DNA of 7,290 nt from JBQTIM01 sp052388135 (GCA_052388135.1 JBQTIM010000154.1:1-7290); one strand, 5' to 3'; positions 1 through 6,460 are shown, counted from the stretch's first letter. Notes: a model not told the origin generated them from the sequence alone. Program-made: numbers and translations.

Positions 1-1
1 T

Positions 2-715
2 CTCAAAGTCAGCCCGGACGGGTCGGCCTTCAAGCTGACCCAGCGCTTCAACCCGGGCATCAAAATCCCCTGTGAATCCTCCGCCATCCACGGAATCCTC
101 AACAAAGATTTGGAAGGCGAGCCCAAATTCGCGGATTTCGCTCCGAAGCTATATTCCATTTTCGAGAACGCCGACCTGGGCGGCTTCGCCCTGCGGCGGC
201 TGGACATCCCCATTCTCACCAAGGAATTCGAGTCGGCGGGATTGAAATTTTCCATGGACGGCCGCCGCGTGGTGGACGCCAGCGTCATCTTCCGCGAGAT
301 GGAGCGGCGAAACTTGAGCGCGGCCTACAAATTTTATTTGGGCAAGGAACTGGTGGGCGCCCACGGAGCCGAAGCCGACAACGACGCCGCTTACGCCGTT
401 TTCCTGGCTCAGTTGGAGCGGTATCCCCAACTGCCCAAGGACATCCAGGGCCTGCACGATTTCTGCAACGCGGCGGATCCCTCCTGCGTGGACATCGAGG
501 GCAAGCTGGTTTGGCGGGACGGCGAAGCCTTTTTCAATTTCGGCAAATACCGTTGCAAATCCCTGGCCGAGGTCTGCCGGACGGATCCCGGCTACATCGA
601 TTGGATCGTCCAGCAGGGGGATTTCCCCAAAGATTTCGCGGACATCTGCGCCAAGGCCCGGCGCGGCGTTTTCCCCCACCCCGCCCCGCGGAACGGCGGC
701 CCGCCGGCGCACTAA
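2..715 (+). CDS. DnaQ-like 3'-5' exonuclease with ExoX-type C-terminal domain (5' end missing)
   Basis: This is the C-terminal 237 residues of a DEDDh-family 3'-5' exonuclease, related to DNA polymerase III epsilon and exodeoxyribonuclease X. The frame is open to the left edge, so the true start lies outside; the TTG at 110 is not a credible start because conserved sequence precedes it. Counting from base 2, the FNPG...AIHGI region is at 17-32, the ExoII aspartate is D68 in RRLDIPIL, a VVDA aspartate is D92, and the ExoIII motif HGAEAD has H121 and D126. The ExoI DxE motif must be just upstream and is not visible, so perhaps 25-40 residues are missing. Residues about 168-222 (FFNFGKYRCKSLAEV, DPGYIDWIV) match the small ExoX-like C-terminal domain, and the protein ends in a Pro-rich tail. 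The usual Asn in the ExoII motif (G-Y/H-N) appears to be Ala (GGFALRRLD). Expected role: trimming 3' DNA ends in repair or proofreading. Family assignment is firm; the exact substrate is not. Confidence 0.87.
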   Translation, partial: LKVSPDGSAFKLTQRFNPGIKIPCESSAIHGILNKDLEGEPKFADFAPKLYSIFENADLGGFALRRLDIPILTKEFESAGLKFSMDGRRVVDASVIFREMERRNLSAAYKFYLGKELVGAHGAEADNDAAYAVFLAQLERYPQLPKDIQGLHDFCNAADPSCVDIEGKLVWRDGEAFFNFGKYRCKSLAEVCRTDPGYIDWIVQQGDFPKDFADICAKARRGVFPHPAPRNGGPPAH

Positions 716-779
716 CGTCTTCCCCCATGGGCGCGCGCGGCGGAATTGCATCGTGAGACGGGACCGCGGCGGATTTTCA

Positions 780-2504
780 ATGCGGAACGGGCCGAAGGCG
801 GCCGCCGCCGGACGAAGCGCCGCCGGCCGCAACCTCAAAGCCGGACCGGGAATGTCCTTTCGAAACAGACTCCGTTCCTTTTCAAGCCGTCTTTCCTTCC
901 AGGCCCGCTCGCCGGCCGCCGCCCTTTCCCTTCTCTTCTTGGCCGCCGTCGCCTTTCCTTTCCTCGCCGGCTACGCAGGCCAAACCTCCGAGCTTGCCTT
1001 TACGGGCGCCGTCCATGACCCCGATGATTTTCATTCCTACCTCGCGTGGGCCCGCCAGGCGCGGGACGGCTTTTTTTTCATGGCCGACAAATACACCACG
1101 GAGGCCCAGCCCCGCGCCATCGCTCTGCCTTATTTTTGGATCGTGGGTGCCGCCTCGCGCGTGTCTTCCCTCCCCCTTCACGTTTGCATGAACCTGGCCC
1201 AGGCGGCGGGGCTGGTGTTTTTTTTGTGGTCGCTCCTGCGCTGGCTCGGAAACATCCTGCCTTCCTCCCGTCAACGGGACGCCGCCTTCGGCCTGGCGCT
1301 TTTCTCCAGCGGGTTCGGGGCGCCGCTGGCCTGGCTCATGGACCGCTGGCCGGGCGGCCCCGACGCGCCGAGGTTCGTTCAAGCGCCCGGCTTGGCCGGC
1401 GCGGCGGACCTTTTGGAGTTCGACCTTATCACGTTCCCGAACCTGGCCTACTATCCTTTTTCGGGCTGGACCTTGGGACTCCTCCTGCTTTGTTTCCGCT
1501 GGTTCGGCCGCCTTCGCTCCGGTTCCGTCGAGAAACCCGCCGCCGCGGCCGGTTTGGCCGCCGCCCTGCTGTTCCTCATCCATCCCTACGACGGCTTGAT
1601 CGCCTGGGGCGCGGCGTGGACGCTGCCGCTCTTGCAACCCCTGCCTTGGCCGGACAGACGCAAGGCCCTGGGCCTCTTTTACGGCCTGAGCGCGCCGGCC
1701 TTGCTTTACGCGGCGGCGGCCGTCAAAATCAACCCGGTGCTGGCCGTTTACGCCGAGGCCGTGAGGAGTTACGAGGGTGCCTCCTTGTTGTCGAATCTCA
1801 TTGGGCTGGGGCCGCTCCTGCCGCCGGCGGCCGCCGGCGCTTTCCTCGCCTTCCGCCGGGGCGCGGCGAACGCGTTGTTCCCGGCGGTCTGGGCGGGCGC
1901 GGCCTTGGCGGCCTCCACGCTGCCCCTGGGTTTCCAGGACAAACTCTTGCACGGCGCCCACATCGCCCTGTGCGCCCTGGCGGCGCGGGGCATCGCCGGA
2001 CTGTGGGCCTCGCGGACAAACCATCCTCGGCCTTGTAAAAAAGCGGCCGCGGCGGCGTGCGGCCTTCTCCTCGCGGCGGGCGCCGCCACGAACCTCCGGA
2101 TTTGGACGGAACACGCGCAGGCGGCGCTCGCTCCCGGGGCGCCGCTTTTCCTCCCCCGGCCGTTGGAGGACGCGCTCGAGCATTTGGATCGCGACTCCGG
2201 CCCCCAAGAAGCGGTGCTGGCCCATCCTGTTCTCGGCCTCTACGTGCCGCCCCGCACAGGGTCTTTCACCTACATCGGCCATTGGGACCAGACGCTGCAC
2301 CACGAGGCCAAACGCCGCGTCGCGCAATTCTTTTATTCGCCCCGCGCCTCCGGCGCCGCCCGCTGCGCCCTTTTAAAAAAAGAAGGGATCGCCCACGTTC
2401 TCCTCCACCCGGCCGCCGTCCGGGCCGGAGGCTGGGACGATTCCTCCTGCCTCGAGAAAACTTTCGGCAACGAACATTACCGCGTATACCGCGTAAGGAG
2501 ATAA
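780..2504 (+). CDS. polytopic membrane protein, GT-C glycosyltransferase-like, uncharacterised
   Basis: A membrane protein of about 574 residues with roughly 10-12 hydrophobic segments and a C-terminal soluble domain from about residue 441. Numbering is from the ATG at 780. The first long loop after TM1 carries an acidic motif HDPDDFHSY (79-87), in the place where GT-C lipid-linked sugar transferases keep their catalytic Asp/Glu. Further marks are FLIHPYDG (265-272) and, in the C-terminal domain, GLYVPPRTGSFTYIGHWDQT (486-505). I recognise this as an uncharacterised family resembling PMT/ArnT-type GT-C enzymes; glycosyl transfer from a polyprenyl-phosphate sugar is an inference. Start choice: GTG 753, ATG 780 and ATG 852 are all in frame. 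None has a strong SD; 780 has a weak GGCGG upstream, while 852 gives a natural N-terminus (MSFRNRLRS then TM1). The stop is 2 nt before the CDGSH gene. The gene contains two T8 runs and an A7 run, unusual in this GC-rich background. Confidence 0.75.
   Translation: MRNGPKAAAAGRSAAGRNLKAGPGMSFRNRLRSFSSRLSFQARSPAAALSLLFLAAVAFPFLAGYAGQTSELAFTGAVHDPDDFHSYLAWARQARDGFFFMADKYTTEAQPRAIALPYFWIVGAASRVSSLPLHVCMNLAQAAGLVFFLWSLLRWLGNILPSSRQRDAAFGLALFSSGFGAPLAWLMDRWPGGPDAPRFVQAPGLAGAADLLEFDLITFPNLAYYPFSGWTLGLLLLCFRWFGRLRSGSVEKPAAAAGLAAALLFLIHPYDGLIAWGAAWTLPLLQPLPWPDRRKALGLFYGLSAPALLYAAAAVKINPVLAVYAEAVRSYEGASLLSNLIGLGPLLPPAAAGAFLAFRRGAANALFPAVWAGAALAASTLPLGFQDKLLHGAHIALCALAARGIAGLWASRTNHPRPCKKAAAAACGLLLAAGAATNLRIWTEHAQAALAPGAPLFLPRPLEDALEHLDRDSGPQEAVLAHPVLGLYVPPRTGSFTYIGHWDQTLHHEAKRRVAQFFYSPRASGAARCALLKKEGIAHVLLHPAAVRAGGWDDSSCLEKTFGNEHYRVYRVRR
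1071..1078 (+). repeat. T8 homopolymer in membrane-protein gene
   Basis: Eight consecutive T within codons GGC TTT TTT TTC ATG (Gly-Phe-Phe-Phe-Met). Such runs can slip during replication or transcription; here it stands out because the surrounding sequence is very GC-rich. It may simply encode consecutive phenylalanines with TTT codons. Confidence 0.6.
1218..1225 (+). repeat. second T8 homopolymer in membrane-protein gene
   Basis: Eight consecutive T within codons GTG TTT TTT TTG TGG (Val-Phe-Phe-Leu-Trp) of a hydrophobic membrane segment. It is a potential slippage tract; no evidence beyond the run itself. Confidence 0.6.
2372..2381 (+). other. candidate slippery sequence T TTA AAA AAA
   Basis: The frame of the membrane-protein gene reads CTT TTA AAA AAA GAA here, which fits the X XXY YYZ pattern for -1 frameshifting (T TTA AAA) and also contains an A7 run at 2375-2381. 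A -1 slip would enter the frame of the CDGSH gene, which has no stop until 2717-2719. A GC-rich inverted repeat (CCGGCC 2409-2414 with GGCCGG 2423-2428) follows, but 27 nt downstream, farther than the usual spacing, and no upstream SD stimulator is obvious. The sequence is seen; function is only a possibility. Confidence 0.3.
2496..2500 (+). promoter_or_regulatory. Shine-Dalgarno AGGAG of CDGSH gene
   Basis: AGGAG lies inside the last codons of the membrane-protein gene (GTA AGG AGA TAA), six bases before the ATG at 2507. It fixes the start of the CDGSH gene and suggests translational coupling to the upstream gene. Confidence 0.85.
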
Positions 2505-2506
2505 CC

Positions 2507-2719
2507 ATGGCGCAAGTGACCATCCAGGCGATGAAGAACGGGCCGTTGATCGTGAAAGGGGAGGTGTCGGTGCTGGACAGCTCCGGGCAGGAGATGAGGA
2601 GCGCGGCGCAGGTGGCCCTGTGCCGCTGCGGGCGATCGGCCGACAAGCCCTTTTGCGACGGGGCCCACCGCGCGGCCGGTTTCGAAAGCGTCTGCGTTCG
2701 GCAGGCGCCGACGGCCTAG
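2507..2719 (+). CDS. CDGSH-type [2Fe-2S] iron-sulfur protein
   Basis: A 70-residue protein with one complete CDGSH signature, CRCGRSADKPFCDGAH at 39-54: C39-x-C41-x2-S44-x3-P48-x-C50-D-G-A-H54. In the mitoNEET/CISD family these three Cys and one His bind a redox-active [2Fe-2S] cluster. The N-terminal part (KNGPLIVKGEVSVLDSSGQE) resembles the short lead-in common in bacterial single-domain CDGSH proteins. There is no signal peptide or membrane anchor, so it is probably cytosolic. The role is likely electron transfer or cluster handling, but no partner is known from the sequence. Start: ATG with SD AGGAG six bases upstream; the same frame is open much further upstream, so a gene finder could wrongly extend it to about 2057. 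It sits 2 nt after the stop of the GT-C-like gene, so the two are almost certainly co-transcribed. Confidence 0.92.
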   Translation: MAQVTIQAMKNGPLIVKGEVSVLDSSGQEMRSAAQVALCRCGRSADKPFCDGAHRAAGFESVCVRQAPTA

Positions 2720-2729
2720 CGCCGCTTCC

Positions 2730-4109
2730 TTAGGCGGAAGGCGGGCGCCGCGGCGGCCGCAGGTCGGGATACGCTTCCGGCTCCACGTTCCGGCCCGCCA
2801 GCGGCCGCAGGCCCGCCACGCTGAGGTAGAGCGCCCCGCTGGAGATTTTTTTCGCGGAGGCGCGCACCTCGTGGAACCGGCGCGACAAGAGGAGGTCCGC
2901 CGCCAGCCGCCCCAGCGCCGAGAGAAGGAAGAGAGAAATCAACGGCGACCCCAGCAAAGGCGGCAGGCGCTCCGCCAGCAGGCCCCCCGCCCACGCGCCG
3001 GCGAAGATGGCGGCCCCCGTGATGAGGTTGAAGTAAGCCAGGCAGCGGACGCGCTTGGGCGGGCTCACCGCGTCGAAAATAAAATTGGTGGCGGCCAGGT
3101 TGAAGCCGCTCCAAACGAACCCGGCCGCCAACTCTAGAACGAACAGGCTCGCCGGCCCCCGCGCGAACATCCACAGCAAGGGAATGAGCGGAATGGCCAT
3201 GCCCGTGCTTTTCAGAACTTTGGCCGCGCCCACGGCGTCCATGTGCCGACCCCAGAGCGGAAAGGCCACCAGGCTCGCCGCCGCCGACGCGGCGTGGACG
3301 GCCGTGTACGTGCCGTAGCCGAACCGCAGATCCTCCAGCATGTAGACGCTGAAAAAAGGCGCCGCCAACTGGGTGGCGAAGGTCATGGCCGAGACGTAAA
3401 AAATAAACTTCACGAAGTTGCTCTCCCGCGCGCGGCGGAGGAACATCCAAAACGTGAACTCGCTTTCGGGGCCCTCGCTCGAGGGCACGTTCACCATCTT
3501 CCACAAATAATAAAGGGAAACGAACCGGCAGGCCGCCGCGGCGGAAAACAAAACGGCGAAGCCGAGGTTTCGCGACGCTGGATCGCCCTTGAACGCCGCC
3601 AGGACCAAGCCCCACCCGAAAATGCCGGCCAGACCGGCCACGCTCACCACCCGCGCCCGCCAGCCCAAATACTGCCCGCGCTGGCCTTCGGGCAGATAAT
3701 CGCTCACCAGGCTGCCCCAGGCCGGCCCGACGAGTCCCCCCAGAATTTTGTGCAGGGACGTCAGGGCGATGAGAGCGGTGATTTTTCCGGAAACGGGAAG
3801 GAACGGCAGGAGAGCCACGGGCACCAGGAAAGCGGCCTGCAGGCCCACTCCCCACACCAACAGGAGTCGCCGGTCGCCCGCCAAGCGCACGGCCCGCACG
3901 GCGAAGAATTGGGAAACGGCCGCCAGCAGGTTGGGCACCGCCACCAGCAAGCCCACTTGGCGCGGCGTGGCCCCCAGGAACAGCGTGTAGGGGATCAGGT
4001 AGTAATCAAAAATGCCGAACATCACCTGGGCCGCCACGCCTTCCTTCCAGCAGTGGCTCAGGCTTTCGCGGATGGCCGGCGGCAGGGACGAGCGGACGAC
4101 GTTGCGCAT
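2730..4109 (-). CDS. major facilitator superfamily (MFS) transporter
   Basis: A 459-residue inner-membrane transporter with about 12 predicted membrane segments in two halves. The first half has a reduced motif A in the loop after TM2 (LAGDRR, about 76-81) and a well-conserved loop GPAWGSLVSDYLPEGQRGQY (128-147). A central hydrophilic stretch at about 206-232 (SSEGPESE...RRARES) divides the halves. The second half repeats the motif A-like loop (LWGRHMDAVGAAK, 285-297) and has NFIFDAVSPPKRVRCLAYFN at 342-361. Residues after about 410 form a cytosolic, Pro/Arg-rich tail. The GPAW...P-x2-x-RG-x-Y loop occurs in a group of MFS proteins of unknown substrate, so I name none. The ATG at 4109 has only a weak SD (GGCGG, 7 nt upstream) and follows the EEP gene by 34 nt on the same strand, suggesting co-transcription. 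The 3' end converges on the CDGSH gene with 10 bases between stops and no clear terminator. Confidence 0.88.
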   Translation of the reverse strand: MRNVVRSSLPPAIRESLSHCWKEGVAAQVMFGIFDYYLIPYTLFLGATPRQVGLLVAVPNLLAAVSQFFAVRAVRLAGDRRLLLVWGVGLQAAFLVPVALLPFLPVSGKITALIALTSLHKILGGLVGPAWGSLVSDYLPEGQRGQYLGWRARVVSVAGLAGIFGWGLVLAAFKGDPASRNLGFAVLFSAAAACRFVSLYYLWKMVNVPSSEGPESEFTFWMFLRRARESNFVKFIFYVSAMTFATQLAAPFFSVYMLEDLRFGYGTYTAVHAASAAASLVAFPLWGRHMDAVGAAKVLKSTGMAIPLIPLLWMFARGPASLFVLELAAGFVWSGFNLAATNFIFDAVSPPKRVRCLAYFNLITGAAIFAGAWAGGLLAERLPPLLGSPLISLFLLSALGRLAADLLLSRRFHEVRASAKKISSGALYLSVAGLRPLAGRNVEPEAYPDLRPPRRPPSA

Positions 4110-4128
4110 GCGAAGACCGCCGGCCCGC

Positions 4129-4144
4129 GGCCGGCTTTCCGGCC
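4129..4144 (-). other. intercistronic hairpin between EEP and MFS genes
   Basis: A perfect 6-bp GC inverted repeat, GGCCGG-CTTT-CCGGCC on the plus strand, with a 4-base loop. It starts on the last base of the EEP stop codon. On the minus-strand transcript it is not followed by a U tract, so it is unlikely to be an intrinsic terminator. It could tune mRNA stability or expression of the downstream MFS gene, or be chance in GC-rich DNA. Confidence 0.35.
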
Positions 4145-4914
4145 TAAACGGCCGCGGCGAGGCGGGGAGCGCGGCCCTCCACTTGAACGGACAGATCGAC
4201 GCTCAACCCGAGGCGGTCCGAGCTTCGCGCGCCCGTTTCCTCCGCCTTCACGAGCCGCACGCCCGCCAGCTTCCCCTTGAGGCCCTTCGTCACCCAGGCG
4301 TGATCGCGCCGGCCTTCCTCTTCGCCCAAGACGGCCGGCTCCCCCGGCCGGAGCTCCTCCCACACGTCGGTCCATCCGGCTTGCCGGAACTCGGCCGCCG
4401 GCTCTTGGGAGGACGAGGCGCTGAAATCGCCCAGCAAAAGGCAGTGTCCCTCAAAACCGTCCATGTACGCCAGGGCCGCCTTCACCTGCCGGGCCGCCTG
4501 CGATGGTATCCAGGAAAAATGCGCGTTGAAGACGCTCAAGGGGCCGGCGTCCGAATTGAAGACGGCGTAGCAGAGGCAGCGAGCGTAAGGGTCTTGATCG
4601 CGGGATTCTCCCCTCAAATAGATGGCGCCGGCGCGGAGGGGCCCGGTGCGCGCCAGGAAGCCCGAACCGTACTCCACGACGCCGCCGGAGACGGTGCCCG
4701 CCGGAAAATACGCGTGATAGGCCGAGGAGGACGCCTGCGCCAGCTGGGCGGCCTGGTCGCGCCCGTCCTCGCGGAAGGGATCGCGCGCCACGGACTGCAG
4801 GGCGCACACGTCCGGCGACAGGTCCGCCAAGGCCTCCACGATCCGCGCCCGCCGATGCATCCAAAAGCCCCGCTTGTCCTCGTAGAAATCCAAGTTCATG
4901 GTCATGGCTCTCAT
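4144..4914 (-). CDS. EEP-fold (endonuclease/exonuclease/phosphatase) protein with degenerate active site
   Basis: A 256-residue protein with the layout of the EEP superfamily (DNase I, APE1, sphingomyelinase-like). Visible landmarks: N-terminal strand MRAMTMNLD with N7; LSPDVCALQSV (32-42); a middle region with SGFLART and LSVFNAHFSW (127-135, H132 present); LLLGDFSAS (159-167, D163); RRDHAWV (202-208, D204); SSDRLGLSVDL (231-241, D233). Compared with the family consensus, the metal-binding Glu of LQE is Ser41, the Asn of GDFN is Ser165, and the final catalytic His of SDH is Arg234. Either activity is lost or the chemistry has changed. There is no signal peptide, so it is probably cytosolic. 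Start: ATG at 4914 has GGGAGG eight bases upstream and leads directly into the first conserved strand. The same frame stays open to an ATG at 5157, but those 81 residues look non-coding and would overlap the cydA start. It is probably co-transcribed with the MFS gene. Fold assignment is good, substrate unknown. Confidence 0.78.
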   Translation of the reverse strand: MRAMTMNLDFYEDKRGFWMHRRARIVEALADLSPDVCALQSVARDPFREDGRDQAAQLAQASSSAYHAYFPAGTVSGGVVEYGSGFLARTGPLRAGAIYLRGESRDQDPYARCLCYAVFNSDAGPLSVFNAHFSWIPSQAARQVKAALAYMDGFEGHCLLLGDFSASSSQEPAAEFRQAGWTDVWEELRPGEPAVLGEEEGRRDHAWVTKGLKGKLAGVRLVKAEETGARSSDRLGLSVDLSVQVEGRAPRLAAAV

Positions 4915-4922
4915 GCGTTCAT

Positions 4923-4928
4923 CCTCCC
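4923..4928 (-). promoter_or_regulatory. Shine-Dalgarno GGGAGG of EEP gene
   Basis: GGGAGG on the minus strand (CCTCCC on the plus strand) sits eight bases before the ATG at 4914. It decides the start against the in-frame alternative at 5157. An intervening ATG directly after the SD gives only a 3-codon frame and is too close to be used. Confidence 0.75.
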
Positions 4929-5141
4929 GCGCGTTCGCGCGCTTCGTGGTGTGGAGCGTCTCAAGACGCGCCCGGAGGGGGTGCGCGGCGGAAACCGCTC
5001 GATGGGTTCTCGGGTGGTGATACGGGAAGGCGTCGCCGGGTCTCGGTTCCCAGCCGTTCCGAACATAGGGGGATTGTCGAAGCAACGCCATGATAGCAAA
5101 ATCCGCCGGCGCGGCCAAGCTCGGCTGCGCGGAAAGCGAAA

Positions 5142-5150
5142 TGATAAAAT
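5142..5150 (+). promoter_or_regulatory. possible extended -10 element of cydA
   Basis: TGATAAAAT matches an extended -10 (TGn followed by TAAAAT, 5145-5150) in an AT-rich patch of an otherwise GC-rich region. No good -35 is found 17 bases upstream (CGGCTG at 5122-5127). If used, transcription would begin near 5156-5157, giving a leaderless or nearly leaderless cydA mRNA. No SD is present near the cydA start, which fits this reading but does not prove it. Confidence 0.25.
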
Positions 5151-5155
5151 GAACC

Positions 5156-6460
5156 ATGAGCTCTCTGCTGGCCGCGCGTCTTCAAATGGCGATGTCCCTG
5201 GGGTTCCACATCGTCTTCGCGGCGGCGGGCATCGCCTTGCCTTTGCTGATGGTGATTTCCGAAGCCCTCTGGCTGCGGACGCGCAAGCCCGTTTACCTCG
5301 AGCTGACGCGCCGCTGGGCCAAGGGCACCGCCGTCCTGTTCGCCGTGGGCGCGGTGTCCGGCACGGTTCTGTCTTTCGAGCTGGGCCTGCTCTGGCCCGC
5401 CTTCATGGAGCTGGCCGGCCCCATCATCGGCATGCCGTTCTCCCTCGAAGGCTTCGCTTTCTTCGTGGAGGCGGTTTTCCTCGGCATCTACCTCTACGGA
5501 TGGGACAAAATCCCACCCGCCGCTCATTGGCTGGCCGGCGTGATGGTTCTGGCGGCGGGAACGGCCTCGGGCGTGTTCGTGGTGGCGGCCAACGGTTGGA
5601 TGAACGCGCCGGCGGGGTTCGAGCTGGTGAACGGGAAGGCGGTCAACGTGGACGTGTGGGCGGCCATGTTCAACCGCGCGGCGGGCCCGCAGGGCTTGCA
5701 CATGACGGTGGCGGCCTTTCAAGCCGTGGGTTTCGCCGCGGCCGGCATCCACGCTTATAAGCTTTTAAAGGACCGGGACAACGACTTCCACCGCAAGGCC
5801 TACGCCATCGCGCTCGCCGTGGGGGCAGCGGCCGCCGTCCTGCAACCGTTGAGCGGCGATTACCTGGCCAAGCGCCTGGCCGTCACCCAGCCTCTCAAGC
5901 TGGCCGCCGCGGAAGGCCAATGGGAAACCCAGCGCCGCGCTCCGCTCCGGATCGGCGGCTGGCCCGATGAAAAAACCGAAACCACACCTTACGCCTTGGA
6001 AATTCCCGGCGGCCTCAGCTTCCTCGCCCACGGCGATACCGACGCCGAAGTGCTGGGTCTCAAATCCGCGACGCCGGAGGACCGCCCGCCGGTGGCCATC
6101 GTCCATTTTTCCTTCCAGTTCATGGTGGCGGCCGGGTTCCTGATGGCCGGCACGGGCCTCCTGGGCGGAGCGCTGGCCTGGCGGAAGAAAAAATTGCCCG
6201 ACCAACCTTGGTTCCTCCGCCTGGTGGTTGTCTGCGCGCCTCTGGGATTTTTGGCCATTGAAGCCGGGTGGGTGGTGACGGAGGTGGGACGCCAGCCGTG
6301 GATCATCTACAACATCCTGCGCACCGCCGACGCCGTGACGCCCATGCCGGGCCTGGCGGTTCCCTTCGCTCTCTTTACGGTGGTTTACCTTTTTCTCGCG
6401 GCGGCGGTGATCCTGCTCCTTCGCCGGCAGGTCTTCGAAAGCCCCACGTTCCCCCGCTGA
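5156..6460 (+). CDS. cydA: cytochrome bd quinol oxidase subunit I
   Basis: A 434-residue inner-membrane protein with about nine membrane helices. It carries the haems b558, b595 and d, oxidises quinol and reduces O2 to water, contributing to the proton gradient. Recognised landmarks: H18 in TM1 (haem ligand); E98 and E105 in PFSLEGFAFFVEAVFLG (haem d and proton path); H182 in GLHMT and M323 in SFQFMVAAG (haem b558 ligands); K248 and E253 in KLAAAEGQWET (quinol site); and GRQPW at 378-382. The Q-loop is short, so this is the compact form, not the long-loop E. coli type. E98 to E105 is a spacing of 7, against 8 in E. coli. Start: ATG 5156 is preceded by an in-frame TGA at 5150-5152, and it gives the expected N-terminus before H18. 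No SD is seen. The stop TGA overlaps the cydB ATG by one base. Confidence 0.96.
   Translation: MSSLLAARLQMAMSLGFHIVFAAAGIALPLLMVISEALWLRTRKPVYLELTRRWAKGTAVLFAVGAVSGTVLSFELGLLWPAFMELAGPIIGMPFSLEGFAFFVEAVFLGIYLYGWDKIPPAAHWLAGVMVLAAGTASGVFVVAANGWMNAPAGFELVNGKAVNVDVWAAMFNRAAGPQGLHMTVAAFQAVGFAAAGIHAYKLLKDRDNDFHRKAYAIALAVGAAAAVLQPLSGDYLAKRLAVTQPLKLAAAEGQWETQRRAPLRIGGWPDEKTETTPYALEIPGGLSFLAHGDTDAEVLGLKSATPEDRPPVAIVHFSFQFMVAAGFLMAGTGLLGGALAWRKKKLPDQPWFLRLVVVCAPLGFLAIEAGWVVTEVGRQPWIIYNILRTADAVTPMPGLAVPFALFTVVYLFLAAAVILLLRRQVFESPTFPR

Larger units (their letters stand above)
4915..5155. other. divergent intergenic region between EEP gene and cydA
   Basis: About 240 bases that should hold promoters for both the minus-strand EEP-MFS unit and the plus-strand cyd operon. 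Small inverted repeats are visible: GCGCG-TT-CGCGC at 4929-4940, next to the EEP ribosome site, and GCGTC-TCAA-GACGC at 4956-4969. A weak -35/-10 pair in the cyd direction is TTGTCG (5074-5079) and CAAAAT (5098-5103), 18 bases apart. I could not recognise a specific regulator box such as an FNR or ArcA site. Confidence 0.5.

Noticed and set aside
716..779. Possible regulatory element between the exonuclease and membrane-protein genes
   Set aside because: I found no convincing promoter, hairpin or terminator; part of this stretch may be coding if GTG 753 is the true start.
882..2327. Long open frame on the minus strand opposite the membrane-protein gene
   Set aside because: Its translation is Arg/Gly/Gln-rich low-complexity sequence without recognisable domains, typical of antisense shadows in GC-rich DNA.
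2720..2740. Possible terminator between the convergent CDGSH and MFS genes (CTTCC 2725-2729 with GGAAG 2736-2740)
   Set aside because: Only five pairs, no T tract on either side, and it overlaps the MFS stop codon and last codons; not distinguishable from chance.
4911..4922. Three-codon leader frame ATG AAC GCA TGA overlapping the EEP start
   Set aside because: Its ATG directly abuts the SD with no spacing, so initiation there is unlikely.
5141..5152. Mini frame ATG ATA AAA TGA just before cydA
   Set aside because: No SD and only three codons; treated as part of the AT-rich start region rather than a leader peptide.
4915..5157. N-terminal extension of the EEP gene to an ATG at 5157
   Set aside because: The extra 81 residues match no EEP feature, would overlap the cydA start on the other strand, and the ATG at 4914 has a strong SD just before the first conserved strand.
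4012..5760. Long open plus-strand frame spanning the MFS start, the EEP gene and cydA
   Set aside because: It runs antisense to the EEP gene and out of frame with cydA, and encodes Arg/Gly-rich sequence with no domain. The real genes there have clear family motifs.
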